This document shows, in pieces, positions 38,224 through 46,535 of a stretch of 64,000 nucleotides of DNA (positions within the stretch are counted from its first letter, which is position 1; each line of letters opens with the position of its first letter). A program made the translations under genes and the position numbers. The DNA is from an uncultured candidatus Porisulfidus sp. GTDB taxonomy: Bacteria; Pseudomonadota; Gammaproteobacteria; Poriferisulfidales; Poriferisulfidaceae. The stretch spans positions 1,509,888 through 1,573,887 of the forward strand of contig OY288106.1 in the NCBI GenBank assembly GCA_958431155.1. The letters run 5' to 3'. The notes under the pieces are model-generated. The model did no database searches and was not told the DNA's origin. It worked only from the letters and a program-made list of their open reading frames with translations.

Positions 38224-39222
38224 GTGCTGAAGATCCTGGACCATTTGCCGCCGGGGCTGGCGGACTGCCCGGCGGAAGGCTTGGAGGAAGTCCTCGGTGG
38301 ACCGACTTTGTTGCATCTGCCGGGGGAGCGGCCCGATCCGCTGTTCCTGTCGGTCCTGCTCCACGGGAACGAAATTGCGGGCTGGGAGGCGGTGCGCGGG
38401 ATTCTCAGGGATTTCTCCGGGGCGCGCCTGCCGCGTTCGCTGTCCGTCCTGATCGGCAATGTCAAGGCGGCCCGCCTCGGCCTTCGCCGTCTTGACGATC
38501 AGCAGGACTACAACCGGATTTGGGACGGCGGCGACAGCCCGGAGCACCGCATGGCACGCCAAGTCATCGAGGAGATGCGCAATCGCAGCCCGATTGCCAG
38601 CATCGACGTGCACAACACGACCGGCCCGAACCCCCACTATGCCTGTGTCAATTGGCTGGACGGTCGCTCGCTGTACCTCGCACAGAGGTTCTCCAGGATC
38701 GCGGTGTATTTTCGCGCGCCGCTCGGGATGCAGTCCATGGCGTTCAGCGAGTTGTGCCCGTCCGTGACCATCGAATGCGGCTTGCCGGAAAGCCCGGAAG
38801 GCATCGTCCATGCCAAGGCGTACCTGGAGCAGCGGCTGTTCGAGGAGTCCGTCCCGGATCATCAGCCGGCCGCGGACGAGTTGGAGTTGTTCCACACTCG
38901 GGCCCGGGTGCGGATTCCCAGGGGCCTGTCATTCAGTTTTCAGAGCCGGGATGCCGATTTTTACATGCCGAAGGAACTGGTGGAGCAAAATTTCCGGGAG
39001 TTGCCTGCAGGGACGGCTTTCGGGATATGGGGAGAAGGGGTCGATCCGCGCCTGAGAGTCGAGGACGAAGAAGGGCGGGATGTTTTCGACGCGTATTTCG
39101 AGAACCGGAGCGGACAGTTGATGGTGCGGCAGCCGTTTTTCCTGTCGATGTTGACTACGCGGGAGAAGATCGTGGAACAGGACTGCCTGTGCTATCTCAT
39201 GGAGCGGATGGCGAATTACTGA
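38224..39222 (+). CDS. AstE/aspartoacylase-family zinc hydrolase
   Basis: 332 residues from GTG 38224. The M14-type zinc site is visible: His47 and Glu50 in LLHGNEIAG, His130 in SIDVHNTTGPNPHY, and the general base Glu184 in TIECGLPES. The family removes acyl groups from N-acyl amino acids (succinylglutamate, acetylaspartate). No astABCD genes are present, so a role in arginine succinyl degradation is unlikely. It is the third gene of argA-GCS2-hydrolase, in which one enzyme makes an N-acyl glutamate, one ligates carboxylates to amines and one hydrolyses N-acyl amino acids. The stop overlaps the convergent hipA gene by 7 bases. Confidence 0.8.
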   Translation: MLKILDHLPPGLADCPAEGLEEVLGGPTLLHLPGERPDPLFLSVLLHGNEIAGWEAVRGILRDFSGARLPRSLSVLIGNVKAARLGLRRLDDQQDYNRIWDGGDSPEHRMARQVIEEMRNRSPIASIDVHNTTGPNPHYACVNWLDGRSLYLAQRFSRIAVYFRAPLGMQSMAFSELCPSVTIECGLPESPEGIVHAKAYLEQRLFEESVPDHQPAADELELFHTRARVRIPRGLSFSFQSRDADFYMPKELVEQNFRELPAGTAFGIWGEGVDPRLRVEDEEGRDVFDAYFENRSGQLMVRQPFFLSMLTTREKIVEQDCLCYLMERMANY

Positions 39223-40514
39223 GACATTGTGAGCAGAGAGCGGTTCTGTTCGCGAATGGTTTCGAGGTGTCTCTGAACACGTTTGCGGGCGCTGTCCTGG
39301 ACACATAGTTCCCGGGCGACTGTCGGCCATTGATCGATCGCTTCCACGGTTTGGGCGATGATGTCTCTTGCCTCCTCCCAGTTTTTGAAGCCCGCAAGCC
39401 GGGCTAGGTGGCGCACTGCCTCCAAGGGCGGGGCCTTGCCGTGTCCCATAAAGCCTGTCGTGTGCTCTCCGTACGGATTCGGACTGAACGTGGCATCGTA
39501 GAACGGTGCCGGGCTCCACTCCCCGTGGTCGTCCATCAGGAATGACCAGTTCTTGCTGTGATCGTCCTGATTGCAGGCAAACAGGTTGAACATGGCTCTC
39601 GAAAATTGGGCTTGCCCGGCGGCCGGGCTTTGGCAGAGCGACAGGCTGGCCTTGATGACGGTTTCATAGTCTAGGGAAGGCTGGGCGTAGTCCGCGTCCA
39701 GGAGGCCACACAGAGTGTGCATGTGAAAGCGACCGGTTTCAGGATTGTCGGGAGGACAGTCGAATCGGCGCAGGGCCAGCCAGGCGGGGGCCGGGAAATC
39801 ATCCGGAGGGTCGATCAGCCGCCATTCGGGAACTTCAATGCCACCGTTTTTGGCGAGGGTCAGATACGCAGCCTCGCACAATCCCTCCTGATGTCCTAGC
39901 GGCAGGTGCTTCGAGGTGAACTTCACGATCCACGGTTCCAGTCCGGGTTTGGGCACCGTGGAGGCATGCCGGGCGTCCCCGGGCGACATGTGGATTTGTG
40001 CCTTCGGCCGGGAGCCCCCGGGACTGCCGGCGTGACGGGCCAGCGCTGCCGTGACCGTCGTAGTCAAGCCGTCGAAAAACTGTACGGCACTTTTGCCCAG
40101 ATCCGTGACGTTGATCAATTCATCCGGCTCACCCGGTGAAAATTCGGAAACCGGATCGTAGCTGAGAGCACCGAGCCCTTGCTCGCCCATGTAGGCCAGC
40201 CGATCCATAGCCGTCACCGGATTCGGAGCCAGATCATGGCGGATGAAAACCTGATCCATCAGCGACAGGCCCCATCCGTCCGGTAGCGAATCGGCAAAAG
40301 CGCCATGCAGCCCATTGTGGGGCCTTGTAGGAGCCTGTTGCATCTCGCCGTTGAAGAAAAGCGTGAAAGGGGACAGACCATGGAAGCGGTCAAGATATTC
40401 GGTGTCGTATTGGAAAAACACTTCGCGGCTGTTCTGCGCGAGTTCTCCGACCCGTACTTTCCGGCCGTCGCTCAGACGTCGGGAGACCTGAAGCTTGTCG
40501 ACGGGCCGAAACAT
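39216..40514 (-). CDS. hipA: HipA-family serine/threonine kinase toxin
   Basis: 432 residues from ATG 40514. The N-terminal couple domain (HGLSPFTLFF, GLHGAFADSLPDGWG) and the kinase core with KPGLEPWIVKF ATP-binding, NLFACNQDDHSKNWSFLMD catalytic loop and PFYDATFSP metal site match HipA. E. coli HipA phosphorylates glutamyl-tRNA synthetase and induces persistence. The gene shares TGATG with the hipB stop, so the pair is translationally coupled with the antitoxin first, as in the classical module. Confidence 0.92.
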   Translation of the reverse strand: MFRPVDKLQVSRRLSDGRKVRVGELAQNSREVFFQYDTEYLDRFHGLSPFTLFFNGEMQQAPTRPHNGLHGAFADSLPDGWGLSLMDQVFIRHDLAPNPVTAMDRLAYMGEQGLGALSYDPVSEFSPGEPDELINVTDLGKSAVQFFDGLTTTVTAALARHAGSPGGSRPKAQIHMSPGDARHASTVPKPGLEPWIVKFTSKHLPLGHQEGLCEAAYLTLAKNGGIEVPEWRLIDPPDDFPAPAWLALRRFDCPPDNPETGRFHMHTLCGLLDADYAQPSLDYETVIKASLSLCQSPAAGQAQFSRAMFNLFACNQDDHSKNWSFLMDDHGEWSPAPFYDATFSPNPYGEHTTGFMGHGKAPPLEAVRHLARLAGFKNWEEARDIIAQTVEAIDQWPTVARELCVQDSARKRVQRHLETIREQNRSLLTMSQ

Positions 40515-40789
40515 CAGGAAACAATCACTTCGGTGATCGTGCGTGGTGCAGGTTTCGGAGGGTCCGCCAGTGCGGCCAGTGCATCCAGGCGACCCACGCA
40601 CTGCCACAGCAGGACAAACTGACGTAGGGAAATTTCCCCGGTAGTCTCGAACCGCTTGATGGTCGGAGCGGGCACCGTACTACGCTCGGCCATGGCTTGG
40701 CGAGAAAGCTTCATCTTTTTGCGCCGGATCCGGACGGAGTGGGCCAGTTTTTGCTGGACTTCGAAAGGGTTATGCATGGAAAGAAGCAT
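40514..40789 (-). CDS. hipB: HipB-like XRE antitoxin
   Basis: 91 residues, with a helix-turn-helix in LAHSVRIRRKKMKLSRQAMAERSTVPAPTIKRFE (about residues 15-48). It should bind HipA and repress the operon from the TATCC-N9-GGATA operator immediately upstream. ATG 40789 is preferred because AGGA lies about 10 bases before it, within the operator arm; ATG 40777 is an alternative. The HTH spacing is typical, and the C-terminal tail ends in hydrophobic residues (TEVIVS) resembling the tail HipB inserts elsewhere. Confidence 0.85.
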   Translation of the reverse strand: MLLSMHNPFEVQQKLAHSVRIRRKKMKLSRQAMAERSTVPAPTIKRFETTGEISLRQFVLLWQCVGRLDALAALADPPKPAPRTITEVIVS

Positions 40790-40991
40790 AATAATAATAT
40801 CCTAATTATTTGGATACTATTATATCTTAAATATTATTTATATAGAAATAATAGATATTATATTATCTAAAAAACATTCTAATATCTTGGGGCTGAAACC
40901 AATATTCGATGATGATGGGAAGGAAGTGGGTTAGATTATTTGACTAGAAGCAGGATGCTTCAACAGCTTGTCTATGTACTGAATAGAGACA
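40790..40991 (-). promoter_or_regulatory. AT-rich hipBA promoter and operator region
   Basis: The region from 40801 to 40860 has only 8 G or C in 60 bases. TATCC-N9-GGATA at 40798-40816 forms a near-perfect 19-bp palindrome; the E. coli HipB operator is TATCC-N8-GGATA. A perfect minus-strand -10 TATAAT lies at 40819-40824, so the start site would fall in the operator. Two more palindromes follow: TATTATTT/AAATAATA at 40832-40839 and 40846-40853, and AGATA/TATCT at 40853-40857 and 40864-40868. A small hairpin GAAGCA-GGA-TGCTTC at 40947-40961 may help end the TonB receptor transcript. Confidence 0.75.
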
Positions 40992-43900
40992 TCAGAATTC
41001 CATGCCGACGCCGATGAACAAGTAGCGGCCCAGCGCGTCGTACAGGCCGGGATAAGTATTGCCGTTGCTGCCCGAAGAACTCCCCACGATTGGAGGTTCC
41101 CGGTCCGTCAGATTATTGATGCCCGCGTAGATTTTTGCATTGTCCGCAACCTGCCAGACGGCGGCCAGATCGACATAGTTCACTTTCGGAATGTCGACGC
41201 TGAATCGTCCCGTGCCTTCGACCGCGCTGGTATAACGCCACATGACGCTGGCGGTGATGTCCCACGGGGTGTCCCAGGTAACGCGCAGCCGGTTCTGCAG
41301 GTCGGGTATTGGGCCGCAGTAGCGGTTCCCGGCGCAGCGGACGACGGGCGCATCCCTTGCTGATTGGAAATCCAGGGCATTGATGTGCGTCAGGACGTTG
41401 TCGAATCTCAGTTCGCCCTGTGCGCCGATGTCCAGAGCAAAGTCGAGGGAGACATCCACGCCGTTGGTTCGCTCGATGGCCAGGTTTTCCTGTGGCGCAA
41501 TGATGTGACCGCTCTGGCAGTTGGACGGATCTGCCACCGCGCCTGTGCATCTTTCCCCCTGGATGTTGGAGCCGACCCACAGATCGCCGGAAAGCCCCCG
41601 GACGATTCTTTCACACTGGCTATGATCGCCGTCATCTGCGAGACACTGGTCGAGGCTGTATCCTGGGCTTACGTAAGTGATTCCCTCTTCGATTTCCACC
41701 TTGTAGTAGTCGATTGACAGACGCAGCCCCTCGAAAAATTCAGGGGTGTAGACGATGCCGGCGGTCCAGGTTCGCCCTCGTTCCGGAGACAAGTCGCGGT
41801 TGCCGCTCACTACCGCGTTGTACTGGTTGGCGGGTGAATCCCGTACATTGCCCCACTGCGCCTCAGTCACGCCCGTGCGTGCACATTGATCGAACGTGTA
41901 GCCCAGGGCACTTTCGCCGCCGGTGAGGATGCCATCATTCACCGTCCCGCCGGTTACATCGGAGCAAGGGTCTTTATCCATGCTGAACAAGGTGAGCCTT
42001 CGTGGCAGGAAAAAATTCTGCACGGTCGGCGCCCTGATCGCGCGTTGGACACTGCCGCGGATCATGATTTCGGGATTGATCGTCCAGTTCAGGCCAAATG
42101 CCCAGGTGCCGAAGTATTCGCCGTAGTCGTAGTCCGAGTAACGGTATGTTGCATCGAGAACCAGCTCTTCCGCGTACTGTTTACCCTCGATCAGGGGGAT
42201 GTGGGCTTCGGCGAAAAGCTCGGTCACGTGAAAATCGCCGCTGGTGGCCTGGGTCGCGCCGCCTTGGCCGGCACCCTCGCCCGAGCTGTAATTCTCGTCT
42301 GGGTTCAAGTCCAGGCTTTCCTTTCGGAATGCACCGCCGAGCGCCACGTCGACGCTGGTGACGGCCAGGGGCGACCTGATTCCGTAGGGGGTGAGGTCTC
42401 CGGAGAACTTGGCGGATGTCACGAATTGGTCGGTCGTACCCTTGGCGTGCAGGGACACGGCGAGGTAGTCGATCATCTCCGGGGTTACGGCACCTTCCTC
42501 GAAGATGTTCCAAGGCACGCAGTCGGGGTCTCTCACGGCCCCGCTGGCATCGGGAAGGGCGGACCGGCACACGACTTCGCCGTTGTGCGTGACCGCGTCA
42601 AGGGCGCGAAAGATCCGGGTCACGGACAAATCGTTCAGGTAGGTGTCCCGCACTTCCACTTCCGAGTATTGGACGAACGCGTCGTAATCCCAGAAATCGT
42701 TGAGATCTCCGCGCACTCCCAGGACTCCGCGGTAACTGGCGTGGGTCAGTTCATTCCGTCTCGGCCCGCCCTCCACGTTTCGGCGGCCGATGTAGACCAC
42801 CTGTCGTCCGTCGGGAATCACGTCGTCGTTTTCATCGAGGCAGGAAATCGCGTCGCGTTGCTGCTCCGACAGGAACGGGTGATTGCATCTCAGGGTGCTG
42901 GTGCGGAAGAAACTCCCGGAAGGTGCGATCTGCGAGGTCGTCCGGTCGCGTTTGTACATGAATTCGGCATAGGCTTCCGCCTGGTCGTTGAGATCGTAGT
43001 GGGCGAACGCGCCAAGTGTGTAGCGCTCGTCGGGGCGCTGGAAGTAGTTTGCCGGGCCGTAGTTGTAAGTCCTGCCGTCCCACTCCTTGAAGTTGTGTTT
43101 CTCGACGATGTAGTTGAAAGAAGGCCCGCCGACGAACGTGTCCGTTGAATCAGCCGCGCGGGTTTCATCTGCCTGTCCGTCATCGCTGAAAAACCCTTCC
43201 GGAATGGTGAGCGACCCCAGGCATTGGGTGAGGGTGGTGTCGAGCGAGCAGGCACTGTAGTCGCGGGAGCCCTGCAAGACCGGTTCGATGTCGCGGTAGG
43301 TCGCATAAGCGGTGATGTTGCCGCGGTTGTCGGCGAAATTGAGTCCGGCGATCAGGGATCCCCGGGCAATATCCCCGTCGCTGCTGTAGCCCCTGGGTGC
43401 CGGATAACCGCCTGTGGTGGCGAGTTCCTGCCACTGCTCGCCGTCGTTATGATGCTGGTATTCGCTGTACTGGAAATCGGCGCGCAGCCCCTCGAAATCG
43501 TCCATCAACTGGAAATTGACCACGCCCGCGATGGCGTCGGGCCCGTAGTTGGCAGCGGCGCCTCCCGTAAAGATATCCACCCGTTCGATGAGGGGGCCGG
43601 GAATCTGGTTGATGTCCGGTGCAGATCCGCCGGTCAGCGCCGATCCGGCCGGCATGCGGCGGCCGTTGATCAGTACCAGGGTGCGCAGGGTGCCCAGGGC
43701 ACGCAACTCCACGGTCGCGGTGCCGGTGGCACCGTTCGATTCTCCGGACCCTTGGGCAACGTAGACCTGCGGGTATGAACGCAGCACGTCTTCGACCCGG
43801 GCCGTACCTTGGAACAGGATCTCGTCCGATCCGATCTGGGTGATCGGAGTAGAGCTGACCGGGTCGTCCGTTTGAATTTGCGAGCCGGTGACGGTGAAAG

Positions 43901-44012
43901 TTTCCACCTTCTCTGGGTCTTCTTCCTCTTCCGCCCGCACGTCAGGCATGGCGGGCAGGGTCAAGCCGAGAACAAGGAAGATGGGCAGTGTGCCGGAGAA
44001 CGAATGGTTCAT
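40992..44012 (-). CDS. Large TonB-dependent receptor
   Basis: 1006 residues from ATG 44012, with GAGG upstream; an in-frame TTG at 44030 is less likely. A signal peptide ends near VRAE. The plug contains VETFTVTGSQI, VELRALGTLRTLVLINGRRM and IERVDIFTGGAAANYGPDAIAGVVN, then a long beta-barrel to the terminal GVGMEF. Paired Cys in loops (CSLDTTLTQC and others) suggest disulfides. It belongs to the same broad receptor class as the 24-27 kb gene. Ligand unknown. A 13/19 match to the Fur box lies just upstream. hipBA sits just beyond its 3' end, so this patch may have been acquired. Confidence 0.88.
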   Translation of the reverse strand: MNHSFSGTLPIFLVLGLTLPAMPDVRAEEEEDPEKVETFTVTGSQIQTDDPVSSTPITQIGSDEILFQGTARVEDVLRSYPQVYVAQGSGESNGATGTATVELRALGTLRTLVLINGRRMPAGSALTGGSAPDINQIPGPLIERVDIFTGGAAANYGPDAIAGVVNFQLMDDFEGLRADFQYSEYQHHNDGEQWQELATTGGYPAPRGYSSDGDIARGSLIAGLNFADNRGNITAYATYRDIEPVLQGSRDYSACSLDTTLTQCLGSLTIPEGFFSDDGQADETRAADSTDTFVGGPSFNYIVEKHNFKEWDGRTYNYGPANYFQRPDERYTLGAFAHYDLNDQAEAYAEFMYKRDRTTSQIAPSGSFFRTSTLRCNHPFLSEQQRDAISCLDENDDVIPDGRQVVYIGRRNVEGGPRRNELTHASYRGVLGVRGDLNDFWDYDAFVQYSEVEVRDTYLNDLSVTRIFRALDAVTHNGEVVCRSALPDASGAVRDPDCVPWNIFEEGAVTPEMIDYLAVSLHAKGTTDQFVTSAKFSGDLTPYGIRSPLAVTSVDVALGGAFRKESLDLNPDENYSSGEGAGQGGATQATSGDFHVTELFAEAHIPLIEGKQYAEELVLDATYRYSDYDYGEYFGTWAFGLNWTINPEIMIRGSVQRAIRAPTVQNFFLPRRLTLFSMDKDPCSDVTGGTVNDGILTGGESALGYTFDQCARTGVTEAQWGNVRDSPANQYNAVVSGNRDLSPERGRTWTAGIVYTPEFFEGLRLSIDYYKVEIEEGITYVSPGYSLDQCLADDGDHSQCERIVRGLSGDLWVGSNIQGERCTGAVADPSNCQSGHIIAPQENLAIERTNGVDVSLDFALDIGAQGELRFDNVLTHINALDFQSARDAPVVRCAGNRYCGPIPDLQNRLRVTWDTPWDITASVMWRYTSAVEGTGRFSVDIPKVNYVDLAAVWQVADNAKIYAGINNLTDREPPIVGSSSGSNGNTYPGLYDALGRYLFIGVGMEF

Positions 44013-44037
44013 GGCAAAAAATCCTCGCAAGGCGCTA

Positions 44038-44056
44038 TCTTACGATTAACATTTTC
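44038..44056 (-). promoter_or_regulatory. Candidate Fur box upstream of the third TonB receptor
   Basis: On the minus strand the 19 bases beginning GAAAATGTTAATCG agree with the classical Fur consensus at 13 positions by hand alignment, and lie 26 bases before the receptor ATG, where a repressor would cover the promoter. Such a match can arise by chance in AT-rich DNA, so this is tentative. Confidence 0.35.
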
Positions 44057-44059
44057 AAT

Positions 44060-44509
44060 TTACCGGTTTTCGGAATTATCCCGGGTGTCTTCGACCTCTC
44101 CCTCGATGATGCGACCGGACGCCTCTGGTTTGGGGGGTTTCTGCGGGGGGCGTGGCGTGGCAGATTTGAGCAGTCCGAGAAGAAACGAGTGAAGCCCGGG
44201 CAGGATCAACAAGGCAGCGCCGATACTGTCGGTGATGAATCCCGGCAGGATCAGCAATATCCCGCCGATCGTGACGCGGGCGCTCTTGAACAGGGTAAGG
44301 CTCAAATTGGGCTTCCCGTGCCCGGCCGTCTGCCGGAACATCTCGCGCATCGTCAGTTCCTGATTGTGGCGGATCAGCACGACCCCAAGGATCGCGGTCG
44401 CGACTTCGAACCCGAACACTCCCCAGCCCCAGTCGTACTCAATGGCCGTCATCACCATCAGGAAAAGTTCCAGGAAGAAGAACAGGACGAAGAACGCGAA
44501 AATCGGCAT
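44060..44509 (-). CDS. fxsA: FxsA-family inner membrane protein
   Basis: 149 residues with about three to four hydrophobic helices near the N-terminus (FAFFVLFFFLELFLMVM, FEVATAILGVVLI, IGGILLILPGFITDSIGAALLILPG) and a charged C-terminal tail. The LILPGFITDSIG block is the FxsA hallmark; in E. coli FxsA overexpression relieves exclusion of phage T7 by the F plasmid. Normal role unknown. It lies 3 bases after hemH on the same strand. Confidence 0.88.
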   Translation of the reverse strand: MPIFAFFVLFFFLELFLMVMTAIEYDWGWGVFGFEVATAILGVVLIRHNQELTMREMFRQTAGHGKPNLSLTLFKSARVTIGGILLILPGFITDSIGAALLILPGLHSFLLGLLKSATPRPPQKPPKPEASGRIIEGEVEDTRDNSENR

Positions 44510-44512
44510 GAG

Positions 44513-45493
44513 TCAGGGCATGTGCCGTTCAATCAGGCCCGCCAGGGCGAGAATGTAGTCGGGATTGTCGTTGAGAGCGGGAATATACCGGAAAGTCTGC
44601 CCACCTGCCGCAAGGAACACGGCCTGGTTTTCCTGCTTGATCTCCTCCAGGGTTTCCAGGCAGTCGGCGGAGAAGCCGGGACAGAATACATCGACCGAGC
44701 GAATGCCGGCCCCGGGCAGCTCGCGCAACGTCTCGTCGGTGTAGGGGGTCAGCCATTCCTTGGGGCCGAACCGCGATTGGAAAGTCATGTGCCATTGATC
44801 TTCCCTCAGGCCCAATACCTGGACGATTCCTTGGGCAGTTTCGCGGCATTGCTGCGCATAGGGGTCGCCTTGTTCAACGGATTCTTTCGGGAGACCGTGA
44901 AAGGACAGGACCAGTTGCTCGCCGGAGCCATGCCGCGATCGGAAGTTACGAATCTGTGAGGCGCAGGCATCGAGGTAGGCGGGGTCGTTCGCGTAGTGGT
45001 CAATGAACCGTACTTCGGGCTGCTCGTCCCGACGCTTGAGGGCGCGGGTCAGGGCGTCGCGCGTGGAAGCCGTAGTGGCATTCGAGAATTGCGGATAGAG
45101 GGGCAGGACGATCAGTGTCCGGACACTCTCTAATTCGTCTAGCGCCTGCGCGATGGAGGGCTGGCCGTAGCGCATTCCCAGAGCAATCCGTACCGGGTGC
45201 CCGCGCTGGTTGAGTTCTTCCTGCAATGCGTTTCGCTGGCGCTGGCTGTACACCAGCAGCGGCGAGCCTTCCTCCATCCAGATCTTCTGGTACAGCCGGG
45301 CACTGCGCCGGGGACGGATGCGCAGGACGATGCCGTGCAGGATGGGTTGCCAGAGTAGCGGAGACAGCGCGATTACGCGCCGGTCCGACAAAAACTCCGC
45401 CAGATAGCGACGAACCGCCCGTGGGGTGGGTTCGTCCGGAGTCCCGAGGTTAGTAATCAGGACCCCGGTGCGGGATCCCGGCGATTCGGTCAC
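44513..45493 (-). CDS. hemH: Ferrochelatase
   Basis: 326 residues from GTG 45493, which overlaps the HNH gene stop as GTGA. HemH inserts ferrous iron into protoporphyrin IX. GVLITNLGTPDEPTP is the family start, FIDHYANDPAYL and LVLSFHGLPKESVEQGDPY contain the catalytic His, and PKEWLTPYTDETL and FCPGFSADCLETLEEI follow in order. The long open frame upstream to 46102 is the HNH gene region in another frame and not part of HemH. Confidence 0.95.
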   Translation of the reverse strand: MTESPGSRTGVLITNLGTPDEPTPRAVRRYLAEFLSDRRVIALSPLLWQPILHGIVLRIRPRRSARLYQKIWMEEGSPLLVYSQRQRNALQEELNQRGHPVRIALGMRYGQPSIAQALDELESVRTLIVLPLYPQFSNATTASTRDALTRALKRRDEQPEVRFIDHYANDPAYLDACASQIRNFRSRHGSGEQLVLSFHGLPKESVEQGDPYAQQCRETAQGIVQVLGLREDQWHMTFQSRFGPKEWLTPYTDETLRELPGAGIRSVDVFCPGFSADCLETLEEIKQENQAVFLAAGGQTFRYIPALNDNPDYILALAGLIERHMP

Positions 45494-46077
45494 TTCGCGA
45501 TCCGCTCGCGCAAGGGGCTGGTACGGGGGAAGTGGGCGCGCAGGAATTCCATCTGGTCCGCCAGTACCCGGCGGCCCTGAAGATAGATATACTCGGCGTG
45601 GGTTGGCACGAAAGGAATCGCGAGCAGTTGCATCCCGGCTACTTCCGGAGTTCGCCCGGCCTTCTGGTTGTTGCACCGCTTGCAGGCGGTCACCACATTG
45701 TTCCACTCGTCCATGCCCCCTAGGCTCAGGGGGCGGACATGGTCGCGGGACAGTTGGCGGCGCTCGAACGAATCGCCACAGTACATACACAGCCAGGCAT
45801 CGCGCTTGAACAGGGTCGGGTTGTTCAGCGGCGGCGTGTAGGTGTCCCGAAGCATGTGATTGTTGCCGTAGGTCGAGACAATGGAGTTGAGGGTGAGGAT
45901 GGTGCGTCGCCCGGTGACGGCGTTGTATCCGCCGCGCACGCGCAAGATGTCCTGACCGCTGACATAGGCGACCTGTCCCGCGTAGTGCAGGCGAACCGCC
46001 TCCTGGTAACCGATCCACTCCAGCGGCATTCCGGAGATGTCGGTCCGGAGGATTTGCTGTGTCAGAACATCCAACAT
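45490..46077 (-). CDS. HNH endonuclease-family protein
   Basis: 195 residues from ATG 46077. It has a McrA/YajD-type HNH motif with a zinc ribbon: CMYCG, then RDHVRPLSLGGMDEWNNVVTACKRCNNQKAGR. The N-terminal part (EWIGYQEAVRLHYAGQVAYVSG) is common to a widespread small bacterial family usually left without a biological role. The frame is open upstream to 46224, but ATG 46077 gives the family N-terminus. It forms a two-gene unit with hemH through GTGA overlap. No restriction or phage genes are near. Confidence 0.85.
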   Translation of the reverse strand: MLDVLTQQILRTDISGMPLEWIGYQEAVRLHYAGQVAYVSGQDILRVRGGYNAVTGRRTILTLNSIVSTYGNNHMLRDTYTPPLNNPTLFKRDAWLCMYCGDSFERRQLSRDHVRPLSLGGMDEWNNVVTACKRCNNQKAGRTPEVAGMQLLAIPFVPTHAEYIYLQGRRVLADQMEFLRAHFPRTSPLRERIAK

Positions 46078-46535
46078 GACCACGTCTCGTTTTGCGCGCC
46101 ACTTTATACTGATTTGCGCGACTTTACAACCTGAAGTCTGCACGACAAGACGCTGCTGTTTTGGCTTATGGACGAATTTCGGTGTGATCGGAAGGCTGTC
46201 CATCTTGACTAGGGGTCGATTCATGGATAATTCCGTATGATGCGAACCGGGAGTACTTGCTCATTTGAATTCGGGAATGCGCCGGAATGTGTCTGAAAAT
46301 TCCACAATTACCAACATTTAATATGAAAAAAATGTGTCGGCGGTATTTTTCAGTCGAAACGATGGAGATTTCGCTTAGAAATAATCCAAGTATATGAAAA
46401 ATATGAATATTACTGAATTTTTGTATAGAGGAGGATCAATTTCCGAAAATCCCTTTATTTACAGGCTTATCCCATCTTCTACCCATTGTTATGCACAAAG
46501 TTATCCACAATCTAAAAACCCCTTGGGAATGCTGC
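46078..46535. other. 458-bp non-coding region with AT-rich tract and DnaA-box-like repeats before priA
   Basis: This is the longest gene-free stretch of the window. Its middle is very AT-rich: 46381-46440 has 14 G or C in 60 bases. Next to priA lie three direct repeats of the DnaA-box type: TTATCCCAT at 46467-46475, TTATGCACA at 46489-46497 and the consensus TTATCCACA at 46501-46509, with start-to-start spacing of 22 and 12. An inverted near-match, TTATCCATG, is on the minus strand at 46222-46230. It could be a replication origin or a DnaA-controlled priA promoter. I see no protein or tRNA in it. Confidence 0.6.

Noticed and set aside
45490-46102. HemH fused to an N-terminal extension of about 200 residues
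   Set aside because: The extension is the HNH gene read in another frame; GTG 45493 gives a normal-length ferrochelatase.
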